64,000 nucleotides of DNA from Carettochelys insculpta. Taxonomy: Eukaryota; Chordata; Testudines; Carettochelyidae. Below the pieces are notes generated by a model. It did not search any database. It was given only the letters and a program-made list of their open reading frames with translations, and was not told where the DNA came from. Position 1 is the stretch's first letter, and each line of letters begins with the position of its first letter. The position numbers were made by a program, and so were the translations under genes. The stretch spans positions 251,518,501-251,582,500 of the forward strand of contig NC_134137.1 of assembly GCF_033958435.1 (NCBI RefSeq), written 5' to 3'. Shown here one piece after another: positions 1-11,504 of this stretch.

Positions 1-941
1 TTATATATTTACAGTTAAAAAAAAAGTTCTGAAAGAAAAACCAGTTTGAGTTCAGCCACAAGTGCGTGCTGTCATTTGTCCAGGAAAAGTGGGAGGGGGG
101 TGCGGTGGGGTGCTCCATGGTGTGGGCGTTGGGGCAGGAGTGTGGTGGAGGAAGGGGCGGGCAGTGGGGGGCCTGGCAGAGTTCACCCCGCGGCCTCATC
201 ATTGAAGTGGGCCCGCAGGGCCTCCCGGACCCGGGTCCCTTTGGGGTCCACCTGCCGACTGGGGGCAGCAGGTGGCTGGACATCTGCCCTGCCGGCCTCC
301 ACAGCCCAGCCCTGGAAAAAGGTGTCCCCCTTGCTCTCCACCAAATTGTGCAGGGCGCAGCAGGCACCCACAATCTGGGGGATGTTGTTGGGGCCCGCAT
401 CCAGGCGGGTCAGGAGACATCTCCAGTGTCCCTTCAGGCGGCCAAATGAGCATTCCACCACCTGGCGCGCATGGTTCAGGCGCTGGTTGAAGCGCTCCTG
501 GCTAGCGGAGAGATGGCCCGTGTACGGGTGCATGAGCCACGGCCGGAGGGGGTATGCCGCATCTGCGATGACGCAGAGGGGCATGGTGGTGTCCCCCAGA
601 GGGATCTCCCGCTGGGGGATGTAGGTCCCCGCCTCCAGCCGGCGGCACAGGCCCGAGTTCCGGAAAACCCGGGCGTCGTGGGTGCTGCCAGGCCAGCCCA
701 CATGAGTGTCCTGGAAACGTCCCCGGCTGTCCACCAAGGCCTGGAGGACGACAGAATGGTAGCCCTTGCGATTCAGTTATCGTCCTCCACTGTGATGCGG
801 GGCGCGGATGGGAATGTGAGTCCCATCCAGAGCCCCGAAGCAGTTGGGGAAGCCCAGGGTGGCAAAGGCCGCGATGGCGGCATCTGGGTCCCCCAGCCTC
901 ACGAGCCTGTGCAGGAGCATGGCGTTGATGGCACGCACAAC

Positions 942-1208
942 CTGCAGAGAAAGCACATGGGACAGCACCAATGAGGGGTGAGCAGGGTGTGCGTGGCCCT
1001 GCCCTGCCCTGCCCTCCCCTGCCCTGCCCTCCTCTGCCCTCCCCCACCCTGGCCTCCCCTCCCCTCCCCTGCCCTCCTCTGCCCGGGCCCCCCTCCCCTG
1101 CCCTGCCCTCCTCTGCCCTCCCCCACCCTGGCCTCCCCTCCCCTCCCCTGCCCTTCTCAGCCCGGGCCCCCCTCCCCTGCCCTGCCCTCCCCCCGTGGGT
1201 TCTCTTAC
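942..1208 (-). repeat. C-rich minisatellite filling the transposase intron (copy A)
   Basis: Imperfect tandem copies of CCCTGCCCTG and CCCTCCTCTG occupy about 989-1195 between consensus splice sites. Long apparent open frames through this block encode only Pro/Cys/Leu- or Gly/Arg-rich repeats and are not proteins. Confidence 0.85.
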
Positions 1209-1669
1209 CTCCATGAGGACAGCCCCGACGGTGGCCTTGCCGACACCAAACTGCTGCCCCACGGATCGGTAGCTGTCTGGAGTGGCCAGCTTCCAGACAG
1301 CGATGCCGACCCGTTTCTCCACAGGGAGGGCATGCCGCATGGCAGTGTCCTGGTGCCTGAGTGTGGGGGTGAGCCACTGGCACAGCTCCATAAATGTCTG
1401 CCGGCTCATCCTGAAGTTCCTGAGCCAGCGGTCGTCGTCCCACTCCCCAAGCACCAGCCGCTCCCACCAGTCGGTGCTGGTGGGGTAGCTCCACAGCCGC
1501 CGGCGTGTGAGGCGGGGGGGTGGGGCGGGGTGCTGCAGGGTTAGGGGTTGAGCCCTGCTGCCCTGGGGGCAGCTCCTCCTCCGGTGTAGCAAGGAGGTGC
1601 TCAGCTGCCTCCCGCATGGCATGGAGCAGAGCAAGCCCTGCTCCTGCCGGGAGGGTTGGGTGGACCTCT

Positions 1670-1676
<7 letters not shown>

Positions 1677-1714
<38 letters not shown>

Positions 1715-1717
1715 GGG
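1677..1717 (-). repeat. CAG repeat (polyglutamine) at transposase N terminus, copy A
   Basis: Fourteen CAG codons directly follow ATG GAC CCC. The homologous tract has 16 units in copy B and 10 in copy C. Confidence 0.9.
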
Positions 1718-2121
1718 TCCATGACTGCGGCGCCCGGGGTCTGTGTGCCTATGGCTCTGCAGACCGCGTGCTGTGCAGGCTGAGTGTGTCTGGGAGGGGC
1801 CCTTTAAGGGAGCGGCTAGCTGTTGGCCCGGAAGCGCTAGTCCGCCCTGTGACCCTGTCTGCAGCTGTGCCTGGCATCCCTATTTCGATGTGTGCTACTT
1901 TGGCGTGTAGACGTTCCCTCGCTGCGCCTATTTCGATGTTGGGCTGCGCAACGTCGAAGTTGAACATCGACGTTGCCGGCCCTGGAGGACGTGTAGACGC
2001 TATTCATCAAAATAGCCTGTTTCGATGTCGCTACATTGAAATTAGCTATTTCGATGTAGCGTGCACGTGTAGACGTAGCCAAGGAATGAGAACCCAGTCC
2101 ACCTTCTCTTTATCAGCCATT

Positions 2122-2398
2122 GGCTACGTCTACACGTGCCCCAAACTTCGAAATGGGAATAAGGGGCTCATGGGAATGAGCTCATGGGAATAAGGGGACT
2201 TCGAAGTAGGTGGCGTCCTTTCGAAAAGGAGCCCCGTCTGGACGCGCCGCGCGGCAGCAAGGAGCATCAATTTCGAAGCGCGGCTGCCGCCCGCATGCTA
2301 ATGAAGCGCTGAATATGCATTTCAGCGCTTCATTAGTAAACTTCGAAATGGCCATTTGCATGGCCATTTCGAAGTTTGGGGCACGTGTAGACACGGCC
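2122..2398. mobile_element. Palindromic MITE with one shortened arm
   Basis: The ends are GGCTACGTCTACACGTGCCC and its near reverse complement GGGGCACGTGTAGACACGGCC, flanked by the 3-bp duplication ATT (2119-2121 and 2399-2401). The right arm (2181-2398, 218 bp) has the same length as in the complete palindrome at 42458-42893. The left arm keeps only 59 bp, so about 160 bp are lost. The interior carries TTCGAA motifs and the gaatatgcatttcagcgc block shared with the other two copies. There is no coding capacity. Only the outermost bases match the large Harbinger elements, so mobilisation by the same transposase is inference. Confidence 0.85.
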
Positions 2399-2845
2399 AT
2401 TCTTTTATGTACATTTGTTAGGTTCCTTCTGCCTCCCCTTCCCAGTACTGACAGTTTTTCTGGTTGCTTTTCATACAGAAAACTTTCCATTTATTTATTT
2501 CTCCTCTGTTCCTTCTGTTATGGTAAAAGGTTTTAATAGCTCCCATCAAAAGACTATCATAGCACTCCTGAAAGTCAAGGTGCATGCCAAGCACTTTTTC
2601 AGACTCAAATGAATGAACAATGAAGCCCCTCCATACAGAAATTAAGAGCTGTGAACAGCGACTGAGAATTAAACTGGGTGAGTGGCAGAGATATGCACAA
2701 AGGGGTTAGGTGGGCATTGTGTTTGCGTATGTGATGACTTGGAGAAGAGCAGTGACCATGGTTGTAAAAGGCAGCATAGGCAAGTCTTCTGGAGCATATA
2801 TGGGGGATTTTTGAGCAAAGAAACTGGCTGTTGTGTTTGTTTCTA

Positions 2846-3166
2846 CAGGTTGAACCTCACTAATCCAGAATTATTTTGTCCGGCATCATTCATAATGTGG
2901 CATAATTATAGTTACTTGGACAACCATTTATCATGGATGTGGCCAAGCTTCCCAAAGTGAGCTAAAGTTTGTTTTCTGACACCAGTCCTAGCTCTCAGTG
3001 GTCTTTATTTACCTGTAGTTTATCTCTAACTGTCTTCTAAGAGCCCAGTAAGCAGTGGAAGTGTTGGTAATGCAGCTAGACAATACTGACCTCCCCTGGT
3101 CTGGCAAATTCTCTTGCCCAACACTCATCAGGTCCCAAGGGTATTGGATGAGAGAGGTTCAACCTG
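2846..3166. mobile_element. Pogo/Tigger-like MITE, copy 1
   Basis: Inverted ends CAGGTTGAACCTC and GAGGTTCAACCTG are directly flanked by TA on both sides (2844-2845 and 3167-3168). This matches Tc1/mariner/pogo-type insertion. It is 321 bp long and has no transposase. A second copy lies at 53307-53660. Confidence 0.75.
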
Positions 3167-3729
3167 TACAAGTAGTCAGTGAAACAAGGTTTTATGCACT
3201 AACAATATTGCACCAAAGAATACACCTGGTTTATATAATCCCTGATTTCTTATCCTAACAGAAACAAATTCTGCAAAGCCCTGAATTGCTAGAGTCAAAG
3301 GAACAACCTCTCACAACATCTACATTGTTCACCTCCAGATGCTCTTTCCCTCCCCCTATTTCTGTTTGTATCTTTTTTTTGAGGTGGGGTGAGCATACTG
3401 GAACCCAGTTTCCCATCTGAAGCTATGCCATCGATTTACACCGTGGCACTGTGATATTTTCAGTATATGTCCTAATCCAGTGTTTCGAGATTATAGCTTT
3501 TTGTTTGCTTTTTTGGCTGTTGCACAATCAATAGAGGTTTTCCTTGATCTTGGCTGCTCTCTGAATTTGCTATATCTGAAGAAGTGAATGCCATCAGACT
3601 TCCTTGAAGACCATAGTGTAACTAGAGGGGAGCCATTTTGGGGTCCAGGATTGAGTGGGCCTGAGCAGGGTCTTATGAGGAGGGGTTGTCATGTCATGAT
3701 GATTCTGTGGCCAGATAGGATTAAAGTAT
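3167..3729. other. No gene seen (spacer)
   Basis: AT-rich spacer between the pogo-like MITE and the CR1 insertion. No coding, RNA or repeat signal was recognised. Confidence 0.5.
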
Positions 3730-4797
3730 CAACTTGTTCATCAATGATCTAGAAAATGAGGTAAGCAGTGAGGTGGCAAAGTTTGCAGATGACACCAAGT
3801 TGTTCAGGACAGTCAAAAGCAAAAGGGATTGTGAAGAACTACAAAAAGATCTCAGCAAACTGAGTGATTGGGCAGCAAAATGGCAAATGAAATTTAATGT
3901 GGGTAAGTGTAAGGTAATGCATGTTGGAAAAAATAACCCAAATTACACGTACTACATGATGGGGTCAAATTTAGCTACGACAGATCAGGAAAGGGATCTT
4001 GGAGTTATAGTGGATAGTTCTCTGAAGACATCCACGCAGTGTGCAGCGGCAGTTAGTAAGGCAAATAGGATGTTAGGAATTATTAAAAAAGGGATCGATA
4101 ATAAGACAAAAGATATCATACTTCCCCTATATAAAACTATGGTACGCCCACATCTCGAGTACTGCGTGCAGATGTGGTCTCCTCACCTCAAAAAAGATAT
4201 ATTGGCATTAGAAAAGGTTCAGAAAAGGGCGACTAAGATGATTAGGGGCTTGGAAAGGGTCCCATATGGGGAGAGGCTAGAGAGACTGGGACTTTTCAGT
4301 TTGGAAAAGAGGCGATTGAGGGGCGATATGATAGAGGTATATAAAATCATGAATGGTGTGGAGAAAGTGAATATAGAAAAATTATTTACCTTTTCCCATA
4401 ATACAAGAACTAGGGGACACCAAATGAAATTGATGGGTAGTAGGTTCAAAACTAATAAAAGGAAATTTTTCTTCACACAGCGCACAGTCAACCTGTGGAA
4501 CTCCTTGCCGGAGGAGGCTGTGAAGGCCAGGACTCTATTAGGGTTTAAAAAAGAGCTTGATAAATTTTTGCAGGTCAGGTCCATAAATGGCTATTAGCCA
4601 GGGATAAAGTATGGTGCCCTAGCCTTCATAACAAGGGCAGGAGATGGATGGCAGGAGATAAATCACTTGTCTTCTGTTCTCCTTCTCTGGGGCACCTGGC
4701 ATTGGCCACCGTCGGCAGATGGGATGCTGGGCTTGATGGACCTTTGGTCTGACCCAGTATGGCCATTCTTATGTTCTTATGTATGTTCTTATCCTTT
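3730..4797 (+). mobile_element. CR1 LINE, 5'-truncated, copy 1
   Basis: Homology with the CR1 at 13.4-15.2 kb begins abruptly at 3730 (caacttgttcatcaatgatc) and runs without an indel to the tail, at a constant offset of 10,411. The element ends with TTCTTATG octamers, slightly disordered by an inserted TATG. Strong 5' truncation and an octamer tail instead of poly(A) are typical of CR1. By eye only about three base differences separate it from the longer copy, so both insertions are young. Confidence 0.92.
3734..4597 (+). pseudogene. CR1 reverse transcriptase, C-terminal 287 residues
   Basis: An open frame of the CR1 ORF2 protein, which copies LINE RNA into DNA at a nicked target. The start is inside the protein, not a native initiator. 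The fragment begins at FINDLENE, has the catalytic FADDTKLF box near residue 18, and continues through the thumb and C-terminal region ([38 protein letters not shown]) to the stop. It lacks the endonuclease and most of the fingers and palm. The residues are identical to the end of the frame at 13356-15008. Confidence 0.9.
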
Positions 4798-5230
4798 GGC
4801 TACGTTTACACTACAGCGATCTGTCAACAGAAGTCACTGTCGGAAGAGATTTCCTGACCAAACTTCTGTTGACAAAGTGGGACCACACACAAAAACCCAC
4901 TGTGCTCCACTCTCTCAGACTGCCTGGCTGCTCTCTTGACAAAACAGGCACCCAGAAGCACAGCAGACAGGGCTACCCATTGTTCTATAAACCCTGTCTG
5001 TCGAGAGAATGGCCCCCAGAGCATCCACACAGCTTTTTGGCAACAGGATCTGTCGACAGCAGCGTTATGCCTCATGGCTGAGAGGCACGACACTGCTGAC
5101 GAAAATGCTGACTTTTGTCAAGATTTGTTGACAAACTGTTGACAAAACACATTTTGAGTGTGGACGTTCCACCGGTTTTATCAACAAAACGAGGGTTTTG
5201 TCTGCAAAACTCACTTTTAACCATAGCCTT
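4797..5230. mobile_element. MITE-like non-autonomous DNA element
   Basis: The stretch is bounded by GGCTACGTTTACAC on the left and AACCATAGCC on the right, an imperfect inverted end. Its body repeats TGTTGACAAA/TCTGTCGACAG words in both orientations. It abuts the tail of the CR1. I could not find a convincing target duplication, so the superfamily is unknown. Confidence 0.5.
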
Positions 5231-5719
5231 CAAGTATTGGAACTCTGAATCTGAATGTGCTCGCAATCCAGTTATGAGACATCGCTCTTATTGACACAGA
5301 TTGGAATGTGATCAAATAGTGGCAACGCCTTCTGGAATAACAAAAGAATTTTAAACCCAGAGTTGTGTTTCAGGGCCTCATCATCCCCCCACAGGCCGAG
5401 TTGGTCCCGGAGCTCAGGCTCAGTTCAGATCAGGTGCCTTCTTTTCCAGGCCTGGCTGGCATCCTGGGAGCTCTGTTGAGCACTGCCCTGGGATCCCTGG
5501 GAGACACAGGGGTGTTGGCTGCTGGCCATTGCTCCAACAGGCGCTTTGCTCTCATCATCAGGGTTGCTGGAGGGCGCGCGGCTGCAGGCACATGTGGTTG
5601 TAGCTGCCAGCATGCTCTCAGCTTCCTGCATGGGGTTTACGGGTCCTTGCATCTTTAAAAGCATCTGAAGTCAGTAACCATAGAGCCCTGCTGGTGCTGG
5701 CTAAGGCATCTCTGCACTC
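5231..5719. other. No gene seen
   Basis: Moderately GC-rich sequence. The open frames here show no recognisable domain. Confidence 0.4.
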
Positions 5720-5985
5720 CAGCTGGCCGGCACCATGGAGGACTCACTCTTTCGAAATAGCAGCCTGTGGCACGACTACACATTTTCTTTCAAAAGTAAT
5801 TTTGAAATGAGGCGCTTTTCCCAACACGGGGCGGAGCAACCATTTCAAAAGGCTGGCCCCGTTCTTTTGAGATTAATTTCGAAAGGCGCTATTTCTGTTT
5901 AGTTGCTCCATGGCAAATTTTGAAATGTCCCCTGCTTTAGGAATTCTTTTTTAAATTAATCCCTAGTGTAGCCACGGCCAAAGAG
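5720..5985. mobile_element. Decayed MITE with TTTCGAAAT motifs
   Basis: Contains ctttcgaaatagc, tttcaaaagta, atttcgaaaggcgc and a right end ctagtgtagccacggcc resembling the Harbinger-family ends. No clear left end or target duplication. It is probably an old relative of the palindromic MITEs. Confidence 0.4.
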
Positions 5986-6800
5986 TGGACATGTGTCCTT
6001 CATATAAAGGATATAGCAGGGGACAGCAAGTAAGCCCTTTTCCACAAGTCAAAAAAAATGTGCATTTGTGTTCCATGTAAGGTCAGTCACATTTCCCCAC
6101 ATTGAACCTTATCTGCTACTGCCCAATATTTTACTTTCCTCTCCTTTATAGTCATTTTGATCTTGATAGTCACTTGTTATCTTGAAAACTAGCCCAAAAC
6201 GTGTAGCATCAGCCTGGGAATGAAACTGTTGCGGTAAGAGAGCTCTTATCGGGACAGCTCTCATGACCATGCTTCCATTTGCCTGGTATATGGCTTCTGG
6301 CTCACACCCCCTTTGATTTGACAGGCATCTGGCGATGAGGGGGGATATTTTGCACAGCGTTAGCGCTGCACCTGGGATAGCATGTCAGTGCCGGAAGTTT
6401 TGAAGCCACCTAACCTTCACTCTTCCCCTCAGCTCAAACCCTCTTCGGTTGCAGGGCAGGTCTACGTTACAAACACACACCTGTGCAGCTGCACCACAGT
6501 AGCGCACCTGTGACAATGCTCAAAGGCAACAGAAGAGAGCTCTCCCAGCACCTGAATAATTCTGCTTCCCGGAGAAGTAGTAGTTGTGCATGTGGGAGAA
6601 GCTCTTCCACTGGCAAGAGCTGTCTATACATGTGGGTTAATGTCAGGATAATTACCTCATTCAGGACTGTGCATTTTTCATGTCCATTAGAGATGTACTT
6701 ATACCGAAATTAGTGCATAGTGTAGCCCAAACCTCAGTTTCTAGCCCCTAGTACACCTGTCCAGTGGTCTGCTGCTCCGCTATCTTAGCAACACCGGCCA
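5986..6800. other. No gene seen
   Basis: Unique-looking sequence without recognised features. Confidence 0.4.
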
Positions 6801-6965
6801 GAGTGAACATGGCTCTTCAGTGGGGCAGACAGCCACACTGGGCCACTGGGCAAGGTGAGGGCAGGGCGCTGATCCATGCCTCTAGAAGAGGTGGAGCCTC
6901 AAATGGAAGGGTGGGGCTGGGGCAGCCAGCCCTCAGCACTGTCTGGACTGTGGCACATTTGCATG
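6801..6965. repeat. Dispersed repeat shared with 62985-63250
   Basis: The text 'ggcaaggtg...gtgg(a)gcctca...ggctggggcagccagccct' occurs here and again in the KCNJ8 intron near 63.0-63.1 kb. The class of the repeat is unknown. Confidence 0.5.
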
Positions 6966-6975
6966 CGCACGCACG

Positions 6976-6976
6976 T

Positions 6977-7018
<42 letters not shown>
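6976..7018. repeat. (CA)n microsatellite
   Basis: About 19-20 uninterrupted CA dinucleotides. It is a typical polymorphic microsatellite. Confidence 0.97.
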
Positions 7019-7022
<4 letters not shown>

Positions 7023-7199
7023 ACTCTCCATCCCACAGGGCCACCTGGATCATGGCACTCAAGCAACAATTTAAAGGGCCCAGAGCTCCAGGACCTTTTG
7101 CATCCCTTGCTATTTTCAGCACGATTATTTCCCTTGGTTTTTCCAGTTCAGATAAAGATTCAGGGCTAGGCTCATCTCTAATTAAAAGCCCATTATTTT

Positions 7200-7896
7200 G
7201 AAATATAGAAGACCCCCCCCACTTTCAAAGATCATAATGCAGTAAAAGTGCATCTCTGGTATGTTTGGAGTCTTGCAACAGAACACCAGAAATTTCAACA
7301 CTTAAGAAGCCAATGATTTCATTATATGTTTCATTGTAATTTATCATTTGCATTAGAGCAGTTCCCCAGCCTGCCACAAATGATACAAACAGGTAAGAAA
7401 GGCAGTCTCTGCCCCAGATAACTCACAGAGCGGGGCAGTTTTCCCCACCTAATGAAAATTTGATATACATATTAAAAATTCTCAGTCCAAATTTGGATGA
7501 AAAAAAATCAAAAGCAACATTTTTTGCAAACCAAAAATTTGAAAAAAAAAATCAGTTTGATCAATGGAAACATTCTGTTTTGATAATTCCAGAACTTGAT
7601 ATTGGCCATTTTTGGTAGCAAAGTCAATTTTAAATTTTGAAATAGAAAGTTGTTTTGACCAGGAAAATTTGGATTTTTAGTTTGGGAGGATGTGACGTGA
7701 ACAGTTTTAAGTCATTTTTCTGAAATTTTTTTTATCAGGAAAATTAATTGAAATTGATCCATTCAAACAAAAGTCAGTTTTAGTGAATCATCATTTTCTG
7801 ATGAAAAATATATAATTGAAAAAATTCCAAGCACATTTTCTCACATTATATAATATCAGTTTCTTTCTGTTGGATTATTCATCTCGCTGTGTTTCT
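7200..7896. other. AT-rich stretch without genes
   Basis: Rich in A and T runs with repeated words such as aaaattt, ttttggat and gaaaatt. No coding or RNA signal. Confidence 0.5.
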
Positions 7897-7899
7897 AAG

Positions 7900-8580
7900 G
7901 CCGCGTCTACACGTGCATGCTACTTCGAAGTAGTGGCGCCAACTTCGAAATAGCGCCCGTCATGGCTACACGTGTTGGGCGCTATTTCGAAGTTGAAATC
8001 GACATTAGGCGGCGAGACGTAGAAGTCGCTAACCCCATGAGGGGATGGGAATAGTGCCCTACTTCGAAGTTGAACGTCGAAGTAGGGCACGTGTAGACGA
8101 TCTGCGTTCCGCAACATCGAAATAGCGGGGTCCGCCATGGCGGCCATCAGCTGAGGGGTTGAGAGACGCTCTCTCGCCAGCCCCTGCGGGGCTCTATGGT
8201 CACCGTGTGCAGCAGCCCTTAGCCCAGGGCTTCTGGCTGCTGCTGCAGCAGCTGGGGATCCATGCTGCATGCACAGGGTCTGCAACCAGTTGTCGGCTCT
8301 GTGGATCTTGTGTTGTTTAGTGCAACTGTGTCTGGGAGGGGCCCTTTAAGGGAGCGGCTTGCTGTTGAGTCCGCCCTGTGACCTTGTCTGCAGCTGTGCC
8401 TGGCACCCTTATTTCGATGTGTGCTACTTTGGCGTGTAGACGTTCCCTCACAGCGCCTATTTCGATGTGGTGCTACCCAACGTCGAAGTTGAATGTCGAC
8501 GTTGCCAGCCCTGGAGGACGTGTAGATGTTATTCATCGAAATAGACTATTTTGATGTAGCGTGCACATGTAGACGTAGCC
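7900..8580. mobile_element. Internally deleted Harbinger derivative (element D)
   Basis: Ends GGCCGCGTCTACACGTGCA and TGCACATGTAGACGTAGCC are flanked by the 3-bp duplication TAA (7897-7899 and 8581-8583). The left 320 bp match the left subterminal and Myb upstream region of elements B and C (ccatggcggccatcagctg, gttgagagacgctctc). The right part matches the transposase start region (CTGCTGCTGCAGCAG, then gatccat) and the right subterminal region. Both genes are gone. It is a classic deletion derivative that depends on proteins made elsewhere. Confidence 0.88.
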
Positions 8581-8780
8581 TAAATGTGATCTTTCCTCCA
8601 TGTAGATGTTTTGTAAAACTTTCCTTTTATAGCTGCTATGCACTTGCTGTGATGTTAATAGCTTTGGCAGCTTTACTTTCATTCCAAGAAGAGGGGAAAT
8701 TTGCAGATGATACAAAAATTACTCAAGATAGTTAAATTTGTAATATTTATATAAATATGTAAATAGAACCCACTTCTGCA

Positions 8781-8863
8781 GATGAATGGAGTGAAGAAGT
8801 GGGTCTTACCCACAAAAACTCATAACCTCATAAATCTGTCACTCTCTAAGGTGCTACAGGACT
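8781..8863 (+). repeat. Dispersed repeat fragment ('gaagaagtgggt...ctaaggtgc' family)
   Basis: Carries gaagaagtgggtcttacccac and ctctaaggtgctacaggact. Related copies lie at 11490-11564, 34998-35092, 36128-36200 and 61955-62186. The repeat is widespread in amniotes, but I am not sure of its class. Confidence 0.6.
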
Positions 8864-9034
8864 GATTATTAGTCATTGGTTATGATAGTTAAGTCTAAAA
8901 GCTGATTGTGTAAGCAAAAGGATTTTCCGAAACTGCAGGACTGAGCAACAAGATGAAAAATGAAATTCCGTGTTGATAAAGGCAAATATATATATATATT
9001 TTTGGCAAACTTACATATATGTATATGGCCCCTT

Positions 9035-11504
9035 TCATCTTGATAGACGGTGGTTAGCAGCGGTGGTGAGGATCTCTGGGTAGTGTTTGAGTCTGCAGCT
9101 TCTCTCGTGGCTTATCCATCCAATACTGGATTTGCACGGTCGATTGCAATAACCATGTCTGTCTATTTCGGAATTCTTGAGTCTGAGAGTTTTTCCTTCT
9201 AAGATGAAGTTCTTTGGCATGGTGTGCCCATATGCTATTGAATGATGATGTGCCCTATTGTAGCAATCATCGCCAGGTATTTCAATCTGATGATGTAGAT
9301 TCCCAGGATTTTGGATGGATCGTGAATTTTTTCATGACATTTTTGCATGCATCCACAAATCTTAGGTTTGGTCTTCCTCTTGTTCTCAACACACATGAAA
9401 GTTCACCAAAGAGGATTTCTTGGGGAAGACATTTGTCACCCATTCTTCTCACATGACCAAGTCATTGTAGTCTTCTGCTGTTGAGGATTGCTATCAGGCT
9501 GGATATGCCATATCTTGGTAGGACATCTGCATTTGAAACTTTATCTTGTCAGTTGATATTCATAATTCTGCAGAGGCAGCAAAGATGGAAGCTGTTCACT
9601 TTTTTCTCCTGGTTCAAGTAGGTGGTCCATGCCTCAGAACCAGATGCTAGGTTACTCAATACACACGCTTGGTAACTTAGTATCTTTGTTTTCACTGTCA
9701 GTTTAGGCTTGTTCCATGCTTGTTTTGTAAGTCTGCCAAAATAGTAGCTGCCTTCCCGATTCTGATGTTCAGTTCTCCATCCATGCATAGGTTTGTGGTG
9801 ACAGTAGATCCAAGGTAACAGAATTGTTGAGCCATATCTAATGGGCTGTCATCCAGAATGACATTGGGTCGCTGAGGTATACTTGAGTGAATACAACAGT
9901 TTTCTTCATGTTTATGACAAAGGAAAACAACTTGCAGACTCCAGACAGAGAATCCATCAGTGACTGTACCATGTCTTCATTATGAGAGATAACAGCTGCA
10001 TCATCTGGGAAGAGGAGTTCTCTAATGAGGACGTTCTTGACCTTAGTTTGGCCTTGAATCTTGCCAGGTTGTAGAGAGAGCCATCTAATCTTGTGTGGAG
10101 AAATACATCACTGGGTGAGTTTTTAAATGAGCAATTTAGTAGAACTGAGAAGAACATGCCGAAGAGGGTAGGGGCAAGAACACGCCCTTGTTTTACTCCA
10201 CTGTTCATTGCAAATGGTTCCAATGCAGATCCATCATTTTGAACTGTTGCTTTCATGTTTTCGTGAAAGGATGTTATGAGCTTCAGTGTGCTCGGTGGGC
10301 AGCCAATCCCGGTTAATACTCTGTATAGTCCTGATCTATTAACTGTGTCAAATGCTTTTGTTAAGTCCACAAATGCTATGAGTAACATCTTTTCTTGTTC
10401 TCTGCATTTTTCCTGTGGTAGTCGAAATGAGAAAATCATGTCGATTGTTGGCTGCCGGCCCTGAAGCCACATTGTGTTTCTGGATAGACTCGATCTGTGA
10501 GTTTTTGCAGTCGTTTGAGAATGACACGGGCAAATGCCTTGCATGTGATGCTCAGTAACAAGATGCCTCTGCAGTTGTTGCAGTCACCCCGTCGCCTTTG
10601 TTTTTATAGAGAGTGACGATGTTTGCCTCCTTCATGTGATGTGGGATGTCTCTTGCTATCCAACATTTTACAAGTAAATCATAGAGGAAGGGGAGGAGCA
10701 CAGCTTTGTTTGCCTTCGGGACTTCAACTGGAATTCTGTTGTTTCCCGGTGCTTTGCCATTGGAGAGATCATCAAGAGCTTGAGAAAGTTCCTCCTCCGT
10801 AGGCTCTGCATCTAGCTCATACCTTTTCGGAAGGGTTGGGATGAGGTTGTTAAGTTCAGGTTGTGTTGTACACTCATGGAAATAAAGACTTGAATAGTGT
10901 TCTGCCCATCTGGATATCTGCAGCTTTTTGACTGTGATCACCTGTCCATTTAAATGCTTCAGTGAGGGACTCTGGTAATGTTTGGTCCAAGTGCTTTCTT
11001 CAATCCATCATACATGGTTTTCAGGTCACCCAAATCAGGTGCCTTTTGAATATTAGAACATAGATTGGCCCAATACTTGTTCGCACACCACCTGGATTCT
11101 CTCTGAGGAACAAATCTTGCATGTTGAAGTTGATCTCTTGTGCTTTGAGATGAGTTCTTTATGTTATTCAGATGTACTTTGTGTTTTCCTTCAAGAAGAG
11201 GCCTAAGAATGTCAGCATTTTCATCAATCCAGTCTTTGTTACAGAATTTACATGTTCCAAAGGCAGATTTGGCCCATTCGTATATTGCATCTCTCAGCAT
11301 GGACCATGTTTCATCAGTGATTTGTTGGGCAGGTTTGTGTTCCATTTTGCGAGTGAGATCACCTGTGAAGACTGAGCATTTCAGCGCATCTCTGGTGTTG
11401 AGGATATTGATTACTGACTTATTGTACTCCTTTGTCATATTCCTGTCGCATTGTGTAGACGAGACTGTAGAATAGTAACAGAGAGAAGAGGGTCTGTACC
11501 ACAA
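9035..11504 (-). mobile_element. Decayed non-LTR retrotransposon (non-CR1 type)
   Basis: Minus-strand LINE ORF2 broken into several frames. 11504-10959 and 10941-10552 hold the linker and the start of the RT domain (EEELSQALDDLSNGKAPG, then HHMKEANIVTLYKNKGDG). 10544-9957 holds the RT core (LLIAFVDLTKAFDTVNRSGL; SGVKQGRVLAPTLFGMFF). 9788-9549 holds the connection region (GRLTKQAWNKPKLTVKTKI), followed by a stretch near 9480-9400 that reads like a WLGHV-type motif when frames are shifted. The expected FADD box is scrambled. The clade is uncertain. It is the same family as the fragment at 50843-51357. Confidence 0.75.

Larger units (their letters stand above)
183..1722 (-). pseudogene. PIF/Harbinger DDE transposase, copy A (two exons, disabled)
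   Basis: Minus-strand DDE nuclease of the HARBI1-like family, which cuts and joins transposon ends in the nucleus with a Myb-like partner. Exon 1 (1722-1209) begins MDP followed by 14 glutamines and ends in a helix-turn-helix-like segment (VEKRVGIAVWKLATPDSYRS...). The intron (1208-942, GTAAG...CAG) is 267 bp of C-rich minisatellite. Exon 2 (941-183) carries GALDGTHIPI (first Asp), VIADAAYPL (second Asp) and VVECSFGRLKGHW. The Glu normally seen in VVER is still present. Two lesions are visible: a C7 tract at 1514-1520 where six C keep the frame, and a TAC-to-TAA stop at 777-779 just after HSGGR. Without the extra C the two exons sum to 424 codons including the stop. The copy is therefore dead, though recently so. 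Confidence 0.9.
1..2080 (-). mobile_element. Harbinger element A, right part (cut by window start)
   Basis: The right end reads ...GCACGTGTAGACGTAGCC at 2080, the same terminus as elements B and C. The left end and the partner Myb-like gene would lie left of base 1. The stretch 1-182 matches the A-rich spacer and transposase 3' flank of element B at 23470-23648. From left to right it holds transposase exon 2, a GC-rich intron, exon 1 with a CTG/CAG repeat, and a right subterminal region rich in TTCGAT/ACGTCGA motifs. The target duplication cannot be checked because the other end is missing. Confidence 0.9.

Noticed and set aside
989..1195. CRISPR-like direct repeats
   Set aside because: Units are short and contiguous with no unique spacers. 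It is a eukaryotic minisatellite.
971..1216. Long proline/cysteine- and glycine/arginine-rich open frames
   Set aside because: They are translations of the C-rich intron minisatellite with no start context or conserved domain. The same applies to 24437-24832.
4219..4584. Antisense frame of 121 codons across CR1
   Set aside because: Shadow of the RT reading frame, repeated identically at 14630-14995 because the elements are copies.
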